Source: Oscillospiraceae bacterium
Lineage (GTDB): Bacteria; Bacillota; Clostridia; Oscillospirales; Ruminococcaceae
Direction of reading: 5' to 3'
Assembly (NCBI GenBank): GCA_022793675.1
Contig: JAAWDH010000040.1
Coordinates: 1 to 64,000, forward strand
Length of the DNA stretch: 64,000 bases
The position numbers and the translations under genes are program-made. Below the pieces are notes generated by a model. That model had not been told where the DNA came from. It worked only from the letters and a program-made list of their open reading frames with translations, and did no database searches. Within the stretch, counting starts at the first letter, position 1. Each line of letters starts with the position of its first letter. Of this stretch, positions 24,907-33,488 are shown one piece after another.

Positions 24907-26013
24907 TCAGGAAATGGCGGCAATCATTTCTGCAGCCTGTTCCCGGGTGAGGGGGTCCTGGGGGCCAAGGATGTTGGTTTCGGTGTCGATGACCTTATTC
25001 TGATAGGCCCAGGCCAGGGCCTGGCGCGCGAAAGAGGAGATTTCGCGGGAGTCGCTGTATTGGGACAGCTTGCGGTAGGCGGTCTGCGCGGGGCTGCCGG
25101 CCTTCCGCCACATGATAAGGGCGGCCAGCTCGCGGGTAACCGGGCTTTCAGCAGTGAGGGAGCCTTTCCCATTTTTGCCGGCCTGCGCGGCGGGCGTATA
25201 GGCGCTCTTGCCCTGGGTCAGGCGCTGGTAAAAGGCGTCGCCCTCGGCGTCAGGGCGTTTTTCATCGCCGTAGAGCATCCCGACAAATTCGCTGCAAGTG
25301 AGCGCGGCGGTTTGTCCGGTGCTTTCGGCTTCGCCGGGAAGGACCATGATATGGTCGGCACGGGGGGACTTGCTGCTTTCATCGTACCAGACCATAATCC
25401 GGGAGCCTTTTTTCAGGTTGTCCAGGGTGACGATGTTCCGGGTGAGGTAGGGGGAGAAGGTGGTGTCCCCATCAACAGCAAAAGTTTCCGTCTTGTTGTT
25501 TGCAGTCACAGAAGCGCTGCCTTTCGCGCCCTGGAGCTTGATTTCGTCGACTTCCAGGTATTGGGCACAGCGAGCGTCCTGCGGGATATTCCGCACGACG
25601 GCGAAGGCTGCGGACTGCGGCGGCAGGGAGAGGGTCGCTATAGGGCTGTGGAAGATATAGATCTGCTCGCCTTCCGCGAGGGAGGAGGGGTTGGAGGCGG
25701 AACGGTTGCCGCTGTCAATCCAGACGGTTTTTTCGGAAATATGCATGACATAGTCGCCGCGCTGCTCTGAAGAGAGGTACAGTGACTGGATGTTTCCGCT
25801 TTCCTTATCGCGGATCACCTCCTTGACGGCGCCGTAGTATAAGGCACTGGCGGGAAGCTGCGCGATAGGCTCGTCGGCCTTTTTGTCAGCAGCAGCGCCC
25901 TTTCCGGCGACCGTTGCGCTTTTTCCGGCGGCGGATGCCGGCAGGGCGGCCGCACAGCCAAGGCTCAGCGCTAAAAACAGGCAGAGGCTTTGTCTGAGGA
26001 GATGTTTTTTCAT
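24907..26013 (-). CDS. Secreted protein with C-terminal SLH-like domain
   Basis: 368 residues; start at 26013 (MKKHLLRQSLC) after AAAGGAG. A signal peptide ends near PASAAG (residue 28). The middle (about 55-240) is beta-rich, with YYGAVKEVIRDKESG and GSRIMVWYDESSKSPRADHIMVL, resembling OB-like repeats of surface proteins. The C-terminus holds S-layer-homology-like segments: TRELAALIMWRKAG, YSDSREISSFARQALAWA and PQDPLTREQAAEMIA. SLH domains anchor proteins to secondary wall polymers, so a cell-surface location is inferred. Role unknown. Confidence 0.82.
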   Translation of the reverse strand: MKKHLLRQSLCLFLALSLGCAAALPASAAGKSATVAGKGAAADKKADEPIAQLPASALYYGAVKEVIRDKESGNIQSLYLSSEQRGDYVMHISEKTVWIDSGNRSASNPSSLAEGEQIYIFHSPIATLSLPPQSAAFAVVRNIPQDARCAQYLEVDEIKLQGAKGSASVTANNKTETFAVDGDTTFSPYLTRNIVTLDNLKKGSRIMVWYDESSKSPRADHIMVLPGEAESTGQTAALTCSEFVGMLYGDEKRPDAEGDAFYQRLTQGKSAYTPAAQAGKNGKGSLTAESPVTRELAALIMWRKAGSPAQTAYRKLSQYSDSREISSFARQALAWAYQNKVIDTETNILGPQDPLTREQAAEMIAAIS

Positions 26014-26105
26014 GTGGGTACTCCTTTCAGCCAGGTTATAAAACGGCACGCACCTGCGTCGGGACACAGGTGCGTGCTTGACGTTATGAAACGTCAGTCT
26101 GTGCA

Positions 26106-27902
26106 TTATTTGGACAGGCGGTCCTTCAGTGCGTCAAGCTGCTTACGCATCTCTGCGGGGAGCTTGTCGCCGAATTTGGCATAGAAAGCTTCGATGCCAG
26201 TACCTTCGCGGGTAATATCTTCCAGCCAGGATTCCTTGTCCACGCTCAAGAGGCCGCGGATGGTATCGATGGTGACATCGTCCAGGCCTTCGATGTTGAT
26301 GTCTTCAGGCTTAGGCTCGTAGCCGATAGCGGTTTCGACGGCGTCGGCTTTGCCTTCGCAGCGGTCGAGGATCCACATCAGTACGCGCATATTGTCGCCG
26401 AAGCCCGGCCAGATGAAGTGGCCTTCATCGTCGGTGCGGAACCAGTTGACATGGAAGATTTTGGGGGCTTTGTCGCCCAGCTTCTCGCCCATGTTCAGCC
26501 AGTGCTGCCAGTAGTCGCCCATGTTGTAGCCGCAGAAGGGCAGCATGGCCATTGGGTCGCGGCGGACTACGCCGACAGCGCCCGCAGCGGCTGCGGTGGT
26601 TTCGGAAGCCATGATGGAGCCGACAAAGGTACCATGGCGCCAGTCAAAGGACTGGTAGACCAGCGGGGCAGTCTTAGCGCGGCGGCCGCCGAAGACAATG
26701 GCAGAGATCGGCACGCCGTTGGGGTTGTTGAACTCGGGGCTGACGCAGGGGCAGTTCTCAGCCGGCGCGGTAAAGCGGGAGTTGGGATGGGCCAGCTTGT
26801 TGCCTTCGGCGATAAACTCGGGGCCGTTGACCTCGGAACCCTTCCATTCGATGGCGTCGACAGGGGGGTTCTTGTCCAGGCTCTCCCACCACACGGTCAT
26901 ATTGGCCTTGTTGATGGCGACGTTGGTGAAGATAGTGCCCTTCATTGTGGTGTGGAGGGCGTTGGGGTTGGACTTCTCGTTGGTGCCGGGGGCAACGCCG
27001 AAGAAGCCGTTTTCGGGGTTGATGGCGTAGAGACGGCCATCGGGGCCGGGACGCAGCCAAGCGATATCGTCGCCGACCGTCCAGACCTTATAACCTTTTT
27101 CACGGTAGATGGCGGGTGGGATCAGCATAGCCAGGTTGGTCTTGCCGCAGGCAGAGGGGAAAGCTGCGCAGATATATTTGGTTTCGCCCTGGGGATTTTC
27201 GATGCCCAGGATCAGCATATGCTCGGCCATCCAGCCTTCGTTCTTGCCCTGGTAGGAAGCGATGCGCAGGGCAAAGCACTTCTTGCCCAGCAGCACGTTG
27301 CCGCCGTAAGCGGAGTTGATGGAGCAGATGGTGTTTTCCTCGGGGAAGTGGACGATATAGCGGTTTTCGGGGTCGACGTTTGCCTTGGAGTGCAGGCCGC
27401 GGACGAAGTCGTTGGAGGTTTCGCCCAGGTTTTCAAAGGCCTGTTTGCCCATACGGGTCATGATGTCCATGTTCAGCACGACGTAGATGGAGTCGGTGAC
27501 TTCAACGCCGACCTTAGCCAGAGGCGAGCCGATCGGGCCCATCGAATAGGGGATTACGTACATAGTGCGGCCCTTCATGACGCCGTCGTACATGGGGTCG
27601 AGCTTGGCGTGCATTTCAGCGGGGGCCATCCAGTTATTGGTGGGGCCTGCGTCTTCTTTTTTGGAAGAGCAGATGAAGGTGCGGTCTTCCACGCGGGCCA
27701 CGTCGTTGACGGCAGTACGGTGGTAGAGGCAGCCAGGCAGCTTTTCCTGGTTAAGGAGGATCATTTCGCCGGTTTTGACAGCCTCGTCGCGCAGCGACTG
27801 GAGCTGTTCGTCGCTGCCGTCGATCCAGACGACCTCTGCGGGTTTGCAGAGCGCGACCATTTCGTCCACCCAGGTGAGGACGTTCTTGTTGTTGGTAAGC
27901 AT
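26106..27902 (-). CDS. pckG: Phosphoenolpyruvate carboxykinase (GTP)
   Basis: 598 residues, the usual length of the GTP-dependent enzyme. Start at 27902 (MLTNNKNVLTWVDEM) with GGGGA upstream. CAAFPSACGKTNLAMLIPP is the P-loop (kinase-1) with the reactive Cys of the GTP class. GDDIAWLRPGPDGRLYAINP provides kinase-2 and metal residues, and NNWMAPAEM and FGGRRAKTAPLVYQ are further signatures. It interconverts oxaloacetate and PEP with GTP/GDP. Its promoter region carries a 35-bp sequence shared with the gene at 28109. Confidence 0.96.
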   Translation of the reverse strand: MLTNNKNVLTWVDEMVALCKPAEVVWIDGSDEQLQSLRDEAVKTGEMILLNQEKLPGCLYHRTAVNDVARVEDRTFICSSKKEDAGPTNNWMAPAEMHAKLDPMYDGVMKGRTMYVIPYSMGPIGSPLAKVGVEVTDSIYVVLNMDIMTRMGKQAFENLGETSNDFVRGLHSKANVDPENRYIVHFPEENTICSINSAYGGNVLLGKKCFALRIASYQGKNEGWMAEHMLILGIENPQGETKYICAAFPSACGKTNLAMLIPPAIYREKGYKVWTVGDDIAWLRPGPDGRLYAINPENGFFGVAPGTNEKSNPNALHTTMKGTIFTNVAINKANMTVWWESLDKNPPVDAIEWKGSEVNGPEFIAEGNKLAHPNSRFTAPAENCPCVSPEFNNPNGVPISAIVFGGRRAKTAPLVYQSFDWRHGTFVGSIMASETTAAAAGAVGVVRRDPMAMLPFCGYNMGDYWQHWLNMGEKLGDKAPKIFHVNWFRTDDEGHFIWPGFGDNMRVLMWILDRCEGKADAVETAIGYEPKPEDINIEGLDDVTIDTIRGLLSVDKESWLEDITREGTGIEAFYAKFGDKLPAEMRKQLDALKDRLSK

Positions 27903-27970
27903 TTTAAGAGTTCCCCTTTCAATGGTATTCTTTTGAATCTCAGCAAGGGATTCAAACTTTCCACATCTAC

Positions 27971-28020
27971 TATTATAGAGCGCCCTTGTCAAAAAATCAA
28001 TGGCTAAATTGTTAACTTTC
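27971..28020 (-). promoter_or_regulatory. pckG promoter within a duplicated upstream sequence
   Basis: On the minus strand TTGATT, 16 nt, TATAAT lie about 70 nt from the start codon. The segment 27986-28020 matches 28630-28664 at 33 of 35 positions. Confidence 0.7.
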
Positions 28021-28069
28021 TGTCAGGCGGATGATTGGCTGCGCGGCTGTTCCCTTATTTAATATATGG

Positions 28070-28103
28070 GGAAACCGCCCTATTTCCCTTTAGGGCGGTT
28101 TCC
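28070..28103. repeat. Perfect inverted repeat downstream of the small membrane protein gene
   Basis: GGAAACCGCCCTA pairs with TAGGGCGGTTTCC around a short loop. No T-run follows on either strand, so it is a weak terminator candidate or a processing signal. Confidence 0.6.
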
Positions 28104-28108
28104 GGCGG

Positions 28109-28570
28109 TTACGGCGTATCGAGTTCGTAGCGTTCGCAGACGGCTTGGTAGAATGGTTCTGAGGAATAGAAGGTTGCGTAGGGTTCCATGGTAAAGGCTA
28201 GTTCGTCAAATGAATCGTCAAAATAAAAGGTTGCTATCGCTGCGGAATTTACCCATGGGACATAGACATAGGCCGTTGAAAAATGAGGGTCAATCCGTTT
28301 AAACATATGGCCATTGTATTTGGCGCGGAAGTATTCCTCGTTATTTTCGTTTAGATAAATCGTGATATTTCCGTTAATTGCCTGCCGAATTATCCGATGG
28401 AAATTGTTGCTTTTCAGCACAAGTTGTGCTTCGACTGGCTCTTTGCCTTGCTGAATGAGTATTCCTTTATAAGAAAGGCGTTGAGAACAGCAAAAAAACA
28501 CAAAAACTCCGCAAAATAAGAGGACAAGCGCCGTAATACCAAGTCGTTTGAGCGGGATTTTCTTTTGCAT
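28109..28570 (-). CDS. Small membrane-anchored protein of unknown function
   Basis: 153 residues; start at 28570 because GGAAAGGTG overlaps the alternative GTG at 28582. An N-terminal membrane helix (LGITALVLLFCGVFVFFCC, about residues 9-29) is followed by an extracytoplasmic, Tyr/Phe-rich domain of about 120 residues. The two Cys at the helix end could be a lipobox-like site, but no clear consensus is present. AT content is higher than in its neighbours. Upstream lies a copy of the pckG promoter sequence. Not identified. Confidence 0.75.
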   Translation of the reverse strand: MQKKIPLKRLGITALVLLFCGVFVFFCCSQRLSYKGILIQQGKEPVEAQLVLKSNNFHRIIRQAINGNITIYLNENNEEYFRAKYNGHMFKRIDPHFSTAYVYVPWVNSAAIATFYFDDSFDELAFTMEPYATFYSSEPFYQAVCERYELDTP

Positions 28571-28629
28571 TTTCGTCAGCACCTTTCCGCGGCAGTTTTA
28601 GGATGTTCTAATTAATATTATAAGATAAT

Positions 28630-28664
28630 TTGTCAAAAAATCAATGTCTAAATTGTTAATTTTC
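28630..28664 (-). promoter_or_regulatory. Promoter-region duplicate shared with pckG
   Basis: TTGTCAAAAAATCAATG and the following TCTAAATTGTTAATTTTC match 27986-28020 with two differences. Read on the minus strand this provides -35-like TTGATT and TTGACA, with TAATAT/TATAAT-like sequence near 28612-28625. Confidence 0.6.
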
Positions 28665-28720
28665 CGCCATATCCATCTAGAGGATGGTTTTTTGTTTATT
28701 TATTTGGAATTTATAAGGAT

Positions 28721-29096
28721 GGAGCGGCTGCGGCCGCTCCTTCATTAAAATCGGGTTTCGCCCCGATATGACGACCTACTCTGTTGTCACGCGACAACAG
28801 AGTAGGCAGAAAAACGCGCCCGAGGGAAGTGTCCCTCAGGGCTCCCTCAGACGAACGGGGCGTTTATGCGGCCTGTTTTGTGATACCCCGCTGCCGTTTT
28901 GCTGCGGAAGCTGATGGCGCTTACCTCCCCGCTAGGGGATTGTACGGATTTTAGCAGGCGGGCGGCCGCGCCTTACTTGGCTCCGGAAGTACGGATGCGT
29001 CCTTAGGGGAGGTTGGCGGGGAATCGGGAAAGGCCGTGCGCACGGCCTTCGCGCTGCTTACGCAGCGCGTCATAGCGGGGCGCTTCGCGCCCCGCC
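28721..29096 (+). repeat. 376-bp multi-hairpin element, copy 1
   Basis: A non-coding block made almost entirely of perfect palindromes: GGAGCGGC/GCCGCTCC, ATCGGG/CCCGAT, CTACTCTGTTGTC/GACAACAGAGTAG, CCCGAGGG/CCCTCAGGG, GGCCGTGCGCACGGCC, GCGCTGC/GCAGCGC and GGGGCGC/GCGCCCC. It recurs in inverted orientation at 60256-60631. Base changes between copies preserve pairing. Downstream, 29097-29300 is also non-coding and has one hairpin (ACTCGCATTT/AAATGCGAGT near 29261-29292). Confidence 0.85.
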
Positions 29097-29305
29097 CGCG
29101 TAAAGGTGAAGCTGGGTATAAAAACGGAAATTAGAAACGTGAAGGGGGAAATCCGATGCGCACGGACGTTGTGCCATGGGGAAGCGACGGCGTAATTTGC
29201 CTAATGCGGCGAATAAAGCGGAACGGAGCATTCTGCCCGACGGTAGGACGTATCTGTGGGAACTCGCATTTCCCCTTTGGGCAAATGCGAGTCGCAAAAA
29301 AAGGG

Positions 29306-29334
29306 TTGACAAATGGGAAATGATGGTGTATAAT
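29306..29334 (+). promoter_or_regulatory. Promoter of the choline-type locus
   Basis: TTGACA (29306-29311), 17 nt, TATAAT (29329-29334), about 75 nt before the start codon. Confidence 0.88.
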
Positions 29335-29337
29335 GAG

Positions 29338-29352
29338 TTCATAAATTGAACG
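29338..29352 (+). promoter_or_regulatory. Palindromic operator candidate
   Basis: GTTCATAAATTGAAC is a 5-5-5 palindrome just downstream of the -10 element, and a further GTTCAT follows at 29353. Its position fits a repressor site, perhaps for the winged-helix domain encoded by the gene itself. Confidence 0.55.
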
Positions 29353-29409
29353 TTCATAAAATGAGCGGTTTTTATGGCCGCTGCAAACCATTCCTGATGA
29401 GGTGATTAC

Positions 29410-31302
29410 ATGGAACAGCTATTCCATCTGCTGAAAGCGGCCGGGGAGGCCCAGACCATCAACCAGCGCGGCTTGGCGGCGGCCTGCGGCATCTCTGTCG
29501 GCAAGGTCAACGCGCTGCTCCGCCGGGCGGAGGGGGAAGGGTACCTGACGATAACCCGTGAAGGCAAGCGTTCCCGCTATGCCTTGACCCGGAGGGGCGT
29601 TGATTTCCTTGAGCATACGCTGCGGCGGAGGCAGGGCCAAAAGCTGCCGCTGAAGGCTGCGCCCCGGCCCAAGACGGCGGTGGTGCTGGCGGCGGGGCGG
29701 ATGTTCGACCAGAAACGCCCGGCGGCGCTGCAGCCGCTCGACGATGTAACCATTCTTGACCGCACAGTGGAGGTGCTGAAGGCCAGCGGCATTGAGCGGG
29801 TCATTATTACGGCGGGCAGCTGCGCGGATGAGTTTAAGCAGAAATTCGCTGGGCGCACCGACATCCGGCTGGTTGAAAACAGCCGCTACAAATGGACGGG
29901 CAGCATGGCGAGCTTGGCGCTGGCGGCGGGTACGCTGACCCCCGGGGAGGCCGGGGGCGGGCTGCTGATTGTCAAAGGCAGCACCGTTTTCGAGCGGCGG
30001 GCGGTGTCGGCGCTGCTGGAAAGCGACGCCCCCTTTTCGGTGCTGCTGACGCCGCTTTCCGGCACTGGCGTGGAAATCCTGGTGGAGCTGGACGAGTTGG
30101 GAGAGGTGTTCCGTTTTACCCAGGACCTGCGGCAGGTCAACCGGGTGGAAGGCGAGTTCGCCGGCTTGGCTAGGGTCTCGGGCGAAGTGCTGGAGATGAT
30201 GCAGGAGTATTACCAGAAAAATAGCAACCCGATGCTCAATTTTGAGTATGTGCTGGAAAATATTGGCAGACTTTATCCGCTGATGGGGATCAAGGTTGAC
30301 GATTTGATCTGGGGGCAGGTCTGGGACGGGCAGAGCTATCAGCGAATGCTGAATACGGTTTATCCCCGGATTCTGCGTCAGGAGCGGGAGCTGCGGCAGA
30401 AAATGGCAGCCGAGGCTGCGGTGCGGATTTTGGAGCTGGAAGAGGATGAACTGGAAGAAATTTCTTTTGCCGGCGGCATTACCAACACCAATTTCCTGGT
30501 CTGCGCTCGTGGGAAAAAGTACATCCTGCGGCTGCCGGGGCTGATGACCGAGACGCTGATCAATCGTATCAACGAGAAGTTCAACGCTCAGGTCGCTTCC
30601 GACCATGGCTTCAACTGCCGGATTATCTACTGCAACGCTGAAACAGGCATCAAGCTAAGCGAGTACATCGAGGGGGCCGAGACGATGACGCCGCGTACCA
30701 TCCGGTTGGATGAGAATATGAAGAAGGCGGCGGATATCTTTAGGCGGCTGCACCGTTCGGATTTTAAAATGAACAATACGTTTGATATTTTTGAACAGGG
30801 CGAGGAATACGAGCGGATGATGGAAGACCCTGCCGCCCAAATGTACGAAGGCTATATGGAAATGCGCCCGAAGGTCATGGGCGAGGTCCGGGGGCGGCTG
30901 CGGGAGTTGGGGTATGACCTGACCCGTCCCTGCCACTGCGACGGCGTTGCGGCTAATTGGGTCAAGGATAAGGACGGGCGGCTATATCTGATCGACTGGG
31001 AGTACTCCGCCCAGAGCGAGCCGCTGCTGGATTTGGCCTATTTCCTGATGGAGAACGAGTACACGCCAGAAGAGGAAGAGCTGTTTGTCCAGTATTATTT
31101 AGATGGCGAGCCGGAACCCCCTGAGTTCCAGGAAAAGCTGCTGCTGATGAAAATCGCCACCGATTTCGTCTGGAGTATGTGGGCGCTGCTGCGCGACCTG
31201 GGCGGCGACCGCCTTGGCAGCTACGGCCCCGACCGCCTCGCCCGTGCGGCAAGGAATTATGAGGTTTGGAGCGCGGGCCGGAAATCCGGAAATTTTGTGT
31301 GA
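29410..31302 (+). CDS. Fusion: winged-helix + LicC-like nucleotidyltransferase + LicA-like choline kinase
   Basis: 630 residues. About 1-75: winged helix (GLAAACGISVGKVNALLRRA). About 86-320: nucleotidyltransferase fold (AVVLAAG, ILDRTVEVLKASGIERVII, FEYVLENIGRLYPLMGIKVD). About 340-610: choline/ethanolamine kinase with HCDGVAANW (H-x-D-x4-N) and LIDWEYS. In phosphocholine decoration LicA phosphorylates choline and LicC activates it with CTP. Here the transferase signature is eroded: the G-x-G-T-R loop is replaced by GRMFDQKRP, the usual E-S-D triad reads VKGST, and the usual WGEID reads WGQVWD, so the metal-binding Asp residues appear lost while the kinase keeps its own. It may be an autoregulating choline kinase. 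A BCCT transporter follows. Confidence 0.85.
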   Translation: MEQLFHLLKAAGEAQTINQRGLAAACGISVGKVNALLRRAEGEGYLTITREGKRSRYALTRRGVDFLEHTLRRRQGQKLPLKAAPRPKTAVVLAAGRMFDQKRPAALQPLDDVTILDRTVEVLKASGIERVIITAGSCADEFKQKFAGRTDIRLVENSRYKWTGSMASLALAAGTLTPGEAGGGLLIVKGSTVFERRAVSALLESDAPFSVLLTPLSGTGVEILVELDELGEVFRFTQDLRQVNRVEGEFAGLARVSGEVLEMMQEYYQKNSNPMLNFEYVLENIGRLYPLMGIKVDDLIWGQVWDGQSYQRMLNTVYPRILRQERELRQKMAAEAAVRILELEEDELEEISFAGGITNTNFLVCARGKKYILRLPGLMTETLINRINEKFNAQVASDHGFNCRIIYCNAETGIKLSEYIEGAETMTPRTIRLDENMKKAADIFRRLHRSDFKMNNTFDIFEQGEEYERMMEDPAAQMYEGYMEMRPKVMGEVRGRLRELGYDLTRPCHCDGVAANWVKDKDGRLYLIDWEYSAQSEPLLDLAYFLMENEYTPEEEELFVQYYLDGEPEPPEFQEKLLLMKIATDFVWSMWALLRDLGGDRLGSYGPDRLARAARNYEVWSAGRKSGNFV

Positions 31303-31371
31303 GAAGCAAACATCTGCGCAGCGGGGGTTCCTGCTGCATCTGATAAGTCATAATAAGAAAGGGGCTTTCCC

Positions 31372-32979
31372 ATGACATCTCCAAAATCCCAGAAGCAGAA
31401 AATCAGCGTCGATTGGGGGATTACGATTATCCCGCTGCTGGCAGTGCTGGCGCTTGCGGTGTTCCTCATCTTTTTCCCCGACCGTGCTACGGCCAGCATC
31501 GAGCTGCTGCGCGGGTTCGTCATCAACAATACAGGGTTTACCTTCTCGCTTGTCGCAATTGGTATGTTTATCCTGTCGTTTTACCTCTCTTTTTCCAAAT
31601 TCGGCAATATCAAGCTGGGGAAGCTGGAAAAACCCCGCTATTCCAACCTAAGCTGGATGGCAATGATCCTTACATCCTGTATGGCGGTCGATTTCATCTT
31701 CTGGGGGACGCTGGAATGGGCCTATTATTTCGTCGAAAGCCCGTTGGGGATGGAAAATATGACCCTTGCACAGCGGGCGGACTGGGCGGCAGCTTATCCG
31801 CTGTTCCACTGGGGGCCGATGCCCTGGATGATGTACACGGTGCCGGCGGCGGCGCTGGGATATATGATGTTCGTCAAAAAGCGCCCCAAACAGCGCGCCA
31901 GCGAGGCCTGCCGCAGCGTTTTGGGCAGCCGGGTTGACGGCGTGCTGGGCAAGGCCATCGACATTTTCGTCATTGTCGCGCTGCTTGCCTCTACCTCCAT
32001 CAGCTTCGCGCTGGGGACGCCGGTACTGACCGAGGTTATCTCCGAGGTTACGGGGATCCCTTCGTCGCAGGGGATGTCGGTGGTGATGCTGCTGATGATC
32101 GGCGTGCTGTTTACGCTGGCAGTGCTGTTCGGCATCAAAGGCATTTCCAAGCTTTCCAATGTGGCGTTCACCTTCTATGGGCTGCTGCTGGCAATTTTCC
32201 TTGTACTGGGGCCGACCCGCTATATCATCGAAACCGGCATTACGGCTTTTGGCCACAGCTTGCAGAACCTGGTCTCCATGTCGACTTGGCTTGACCCGCT
32301 CCGGGTCACCAGCGCCGACGGCACGATGGGCTTCCCCCAGACTTGGACAGTCTTCTATTACGCCTGGTGGGTCGCTTGGTCGATTGCCGCCCCCTTCTTC
32401 ATCGCCAAAATCAGCGAAGGCCGCACCATCCGCCAGACCATTATGGGCGGCTGTTTGGCCGGTACGGCGTCGACGCTGGTCAGCTTTATCATCTTCGGCA
32501 ACTTCGGCCTCCATATCCAAACCAGCGGTAAAATCGACCTGGCGGGGATGCTGGCAAGCGGCAGCGCTACCCCCGGCGAGCTGTTCGTGATGATTTACAA
32601 CGAGCTGCCGATGAGCAAAATTATGATGGTCGTGGCCATTATCACAATGGTTACCCTCTGCGCTTCCACTTTCGACGCGATGAGCCTGACAATTTCTTCC
32701 TATTCGCTGAAAAACCCCAAGGAAGGCGAGGAGTCCGACTGGAAGCTGCGCGTCTTCTGGAGCCTTGTGCTGATTCTGCTGCCAATGGCACTGATTTTTA
32801 CCGAAGCGCCGTTAAGCACACTGCAGGCGCTGACGATCCTGGGTGCGGTGCCGATTATGGTCATCCTGATTATCGTCATCGTTGGGTTTGTGCGCGACCT
32901 CAAGCGGGATACCTTGCAGGCTGTGCCGGCTGAAACGCCGGCAGAGGAGGCAGCGCCCGTCTCTGAAGAAACAGAGTGA
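31372..32979 (+). CDS. BCCT-family (betaine/choline/carnitine) transporter
   Basis: 535 residues with 12 hydrophobic segments, full family length. The segment WTVFYYAWWVAWSIAAPFFI is the BCCT signature, with the Trp-rich substrate box and the ISEGRT loop. The early MAVDFIFWGTLEWAYYF segment is also typical. The C-terminus is Glu/Ala rich and cytoplasmic. It likely imports choline or another quaternary amine, matching the choline-kinase fusion 70 nt upstream. GAAAGGGG precedes the ATG. A terminator follows at 33007. Confidence 0.93.
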   Translation: MTSPKSQKQKISVDWGITIIPLLAVLALAVFLIFFPDRATASIELLRGFVINNTGFTFSLVAIGMFILSFYLSFSKFGNIKLGKLEKPRYSNLSWMAMILTSCMAVDFIFWGTLEWAYYFVESPLGMENMTLAQRADWAAAYPLFHWGPMPWMMYTVPAAALGYMMFVKKRPKQRASEACRSVLGSRVDGVLGKAIDIFVIVALLASTSISFALGTPVLTEVISEVTGIPSSQGMSVVMLLMIGVLFTLAVLFGIKGISKLSNVAFTFYGLLLAIFLVLGPTRYIIETGITAFGHSLQNLVSMSTWLDPLRVTSADGTMGFPQTWTVFYYAWWVAWSIAAPFFIAKISEGRTIRQTIMGGCLAGTASTLVSFIIFGNFGLHIQTSGKIDLAGMLASGSATPGELFVMIYNELPMSKIMMVVAIITMVTLCASTFDAMSLTISSYSLKNPKEGEESDWKLRVFWSLVLILLPMALIFTEAPLSTLQALTILGAVPIMVILIIVIVGFVRDLKRDTLQAVPAETPAEEAAPVSEETE

Positions 32980-33006
32980 TACAGGGGGAGCTCCCGCAAA
33001 AATTTG

Positions 33007-33036
33007 CGCCGGCAGTCGAAAGGCTGCCGGCGTTTT
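33007..33036 (+). terminator. Intrinsic terminator after the BCCT gene
   Basis: Stem CGCCGGCAG/CTGCCGGCG followed by TTTT. Confidence 0.85.
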
Positions 33037-33136
33037 AGGCTCGCTTATTAGAATCGGAAAGTAGTTCCTCCATCATCTGGTCAACATCTGTATAAGTTTT
33101 TCCAAGGGATGGGTCGGCTTTCATGCGTTCCACTTC

Positions 33137-33424
33137 CTGAATGGCTCAGCCGTTCCGGAGTCGCGGCTGGTTAGTGGTATCGACGCAGTAGGCGGCTATA
33201 GCAGAGCAGACGACTACCCTGGCGATTAAAAGTTTTTGCAGCTTAGCTTTGTTAAGCTACAGCTTGTCGAAAAAACTCCATGTTTTCCTAAGATTGACAA
33301 GGATTGGGATTCTCAAGGGGCGCGCCCCTTGAGCGGGTCCAGGGCAGCGCCCTGGTCGCCCTCCTCAGAGGGCGAAATCCCTTCAAAAAGCGCGTACTCT
33401 CCGTACTCCCGTCCCCCCGCGCTG
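33137..33424 (-). repeat. Mosaic intergenic repeat, types A and B joined
   Basis: Read on the minus strand it contains CTTTTAATCGCCAGGGTA and GCCTACTGCGTCGAT (type A), a B-like part GGGATTTCGCCCTCTGAG, and CGTACTC heptads near 33387-33412. The remaining gap 33037-33136 holds nothing I recognise. Confidence 0.75.
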
Positions 33425-33427
33425 CGG

Positions 33428-33455
33428 TTGACAAAAATAGAGGCTGTGCTATAAT
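33428..33455 (+). promoter_or_regulatory. Promoter of the HAD phosphatase gene
   Basis: TTGACA (33428-33433), 16 nt, TATAAT (33450-33455), immediately after the repeat. Confidence 0.85.
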
Positions 33456-33488
33456 TAGACAAGGATGACATAGAAAAGGAGCTTTGCC

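Noticed and set aside
26418-28007. Long open frame (529 codons) antisense to pckG
   Set aside because: Composition is His/Val/Gly-rich, as expected from the complement of pckG codons. No motif or ribosome site is present.
29070-29391. Minus-strand frames of 86-95 codons upstream of the choline locus
   Set aside because: They overlap each other and the structured repeat, lack ribosome sites and resemble no protein; the plus strand there carries a consensus promoter.
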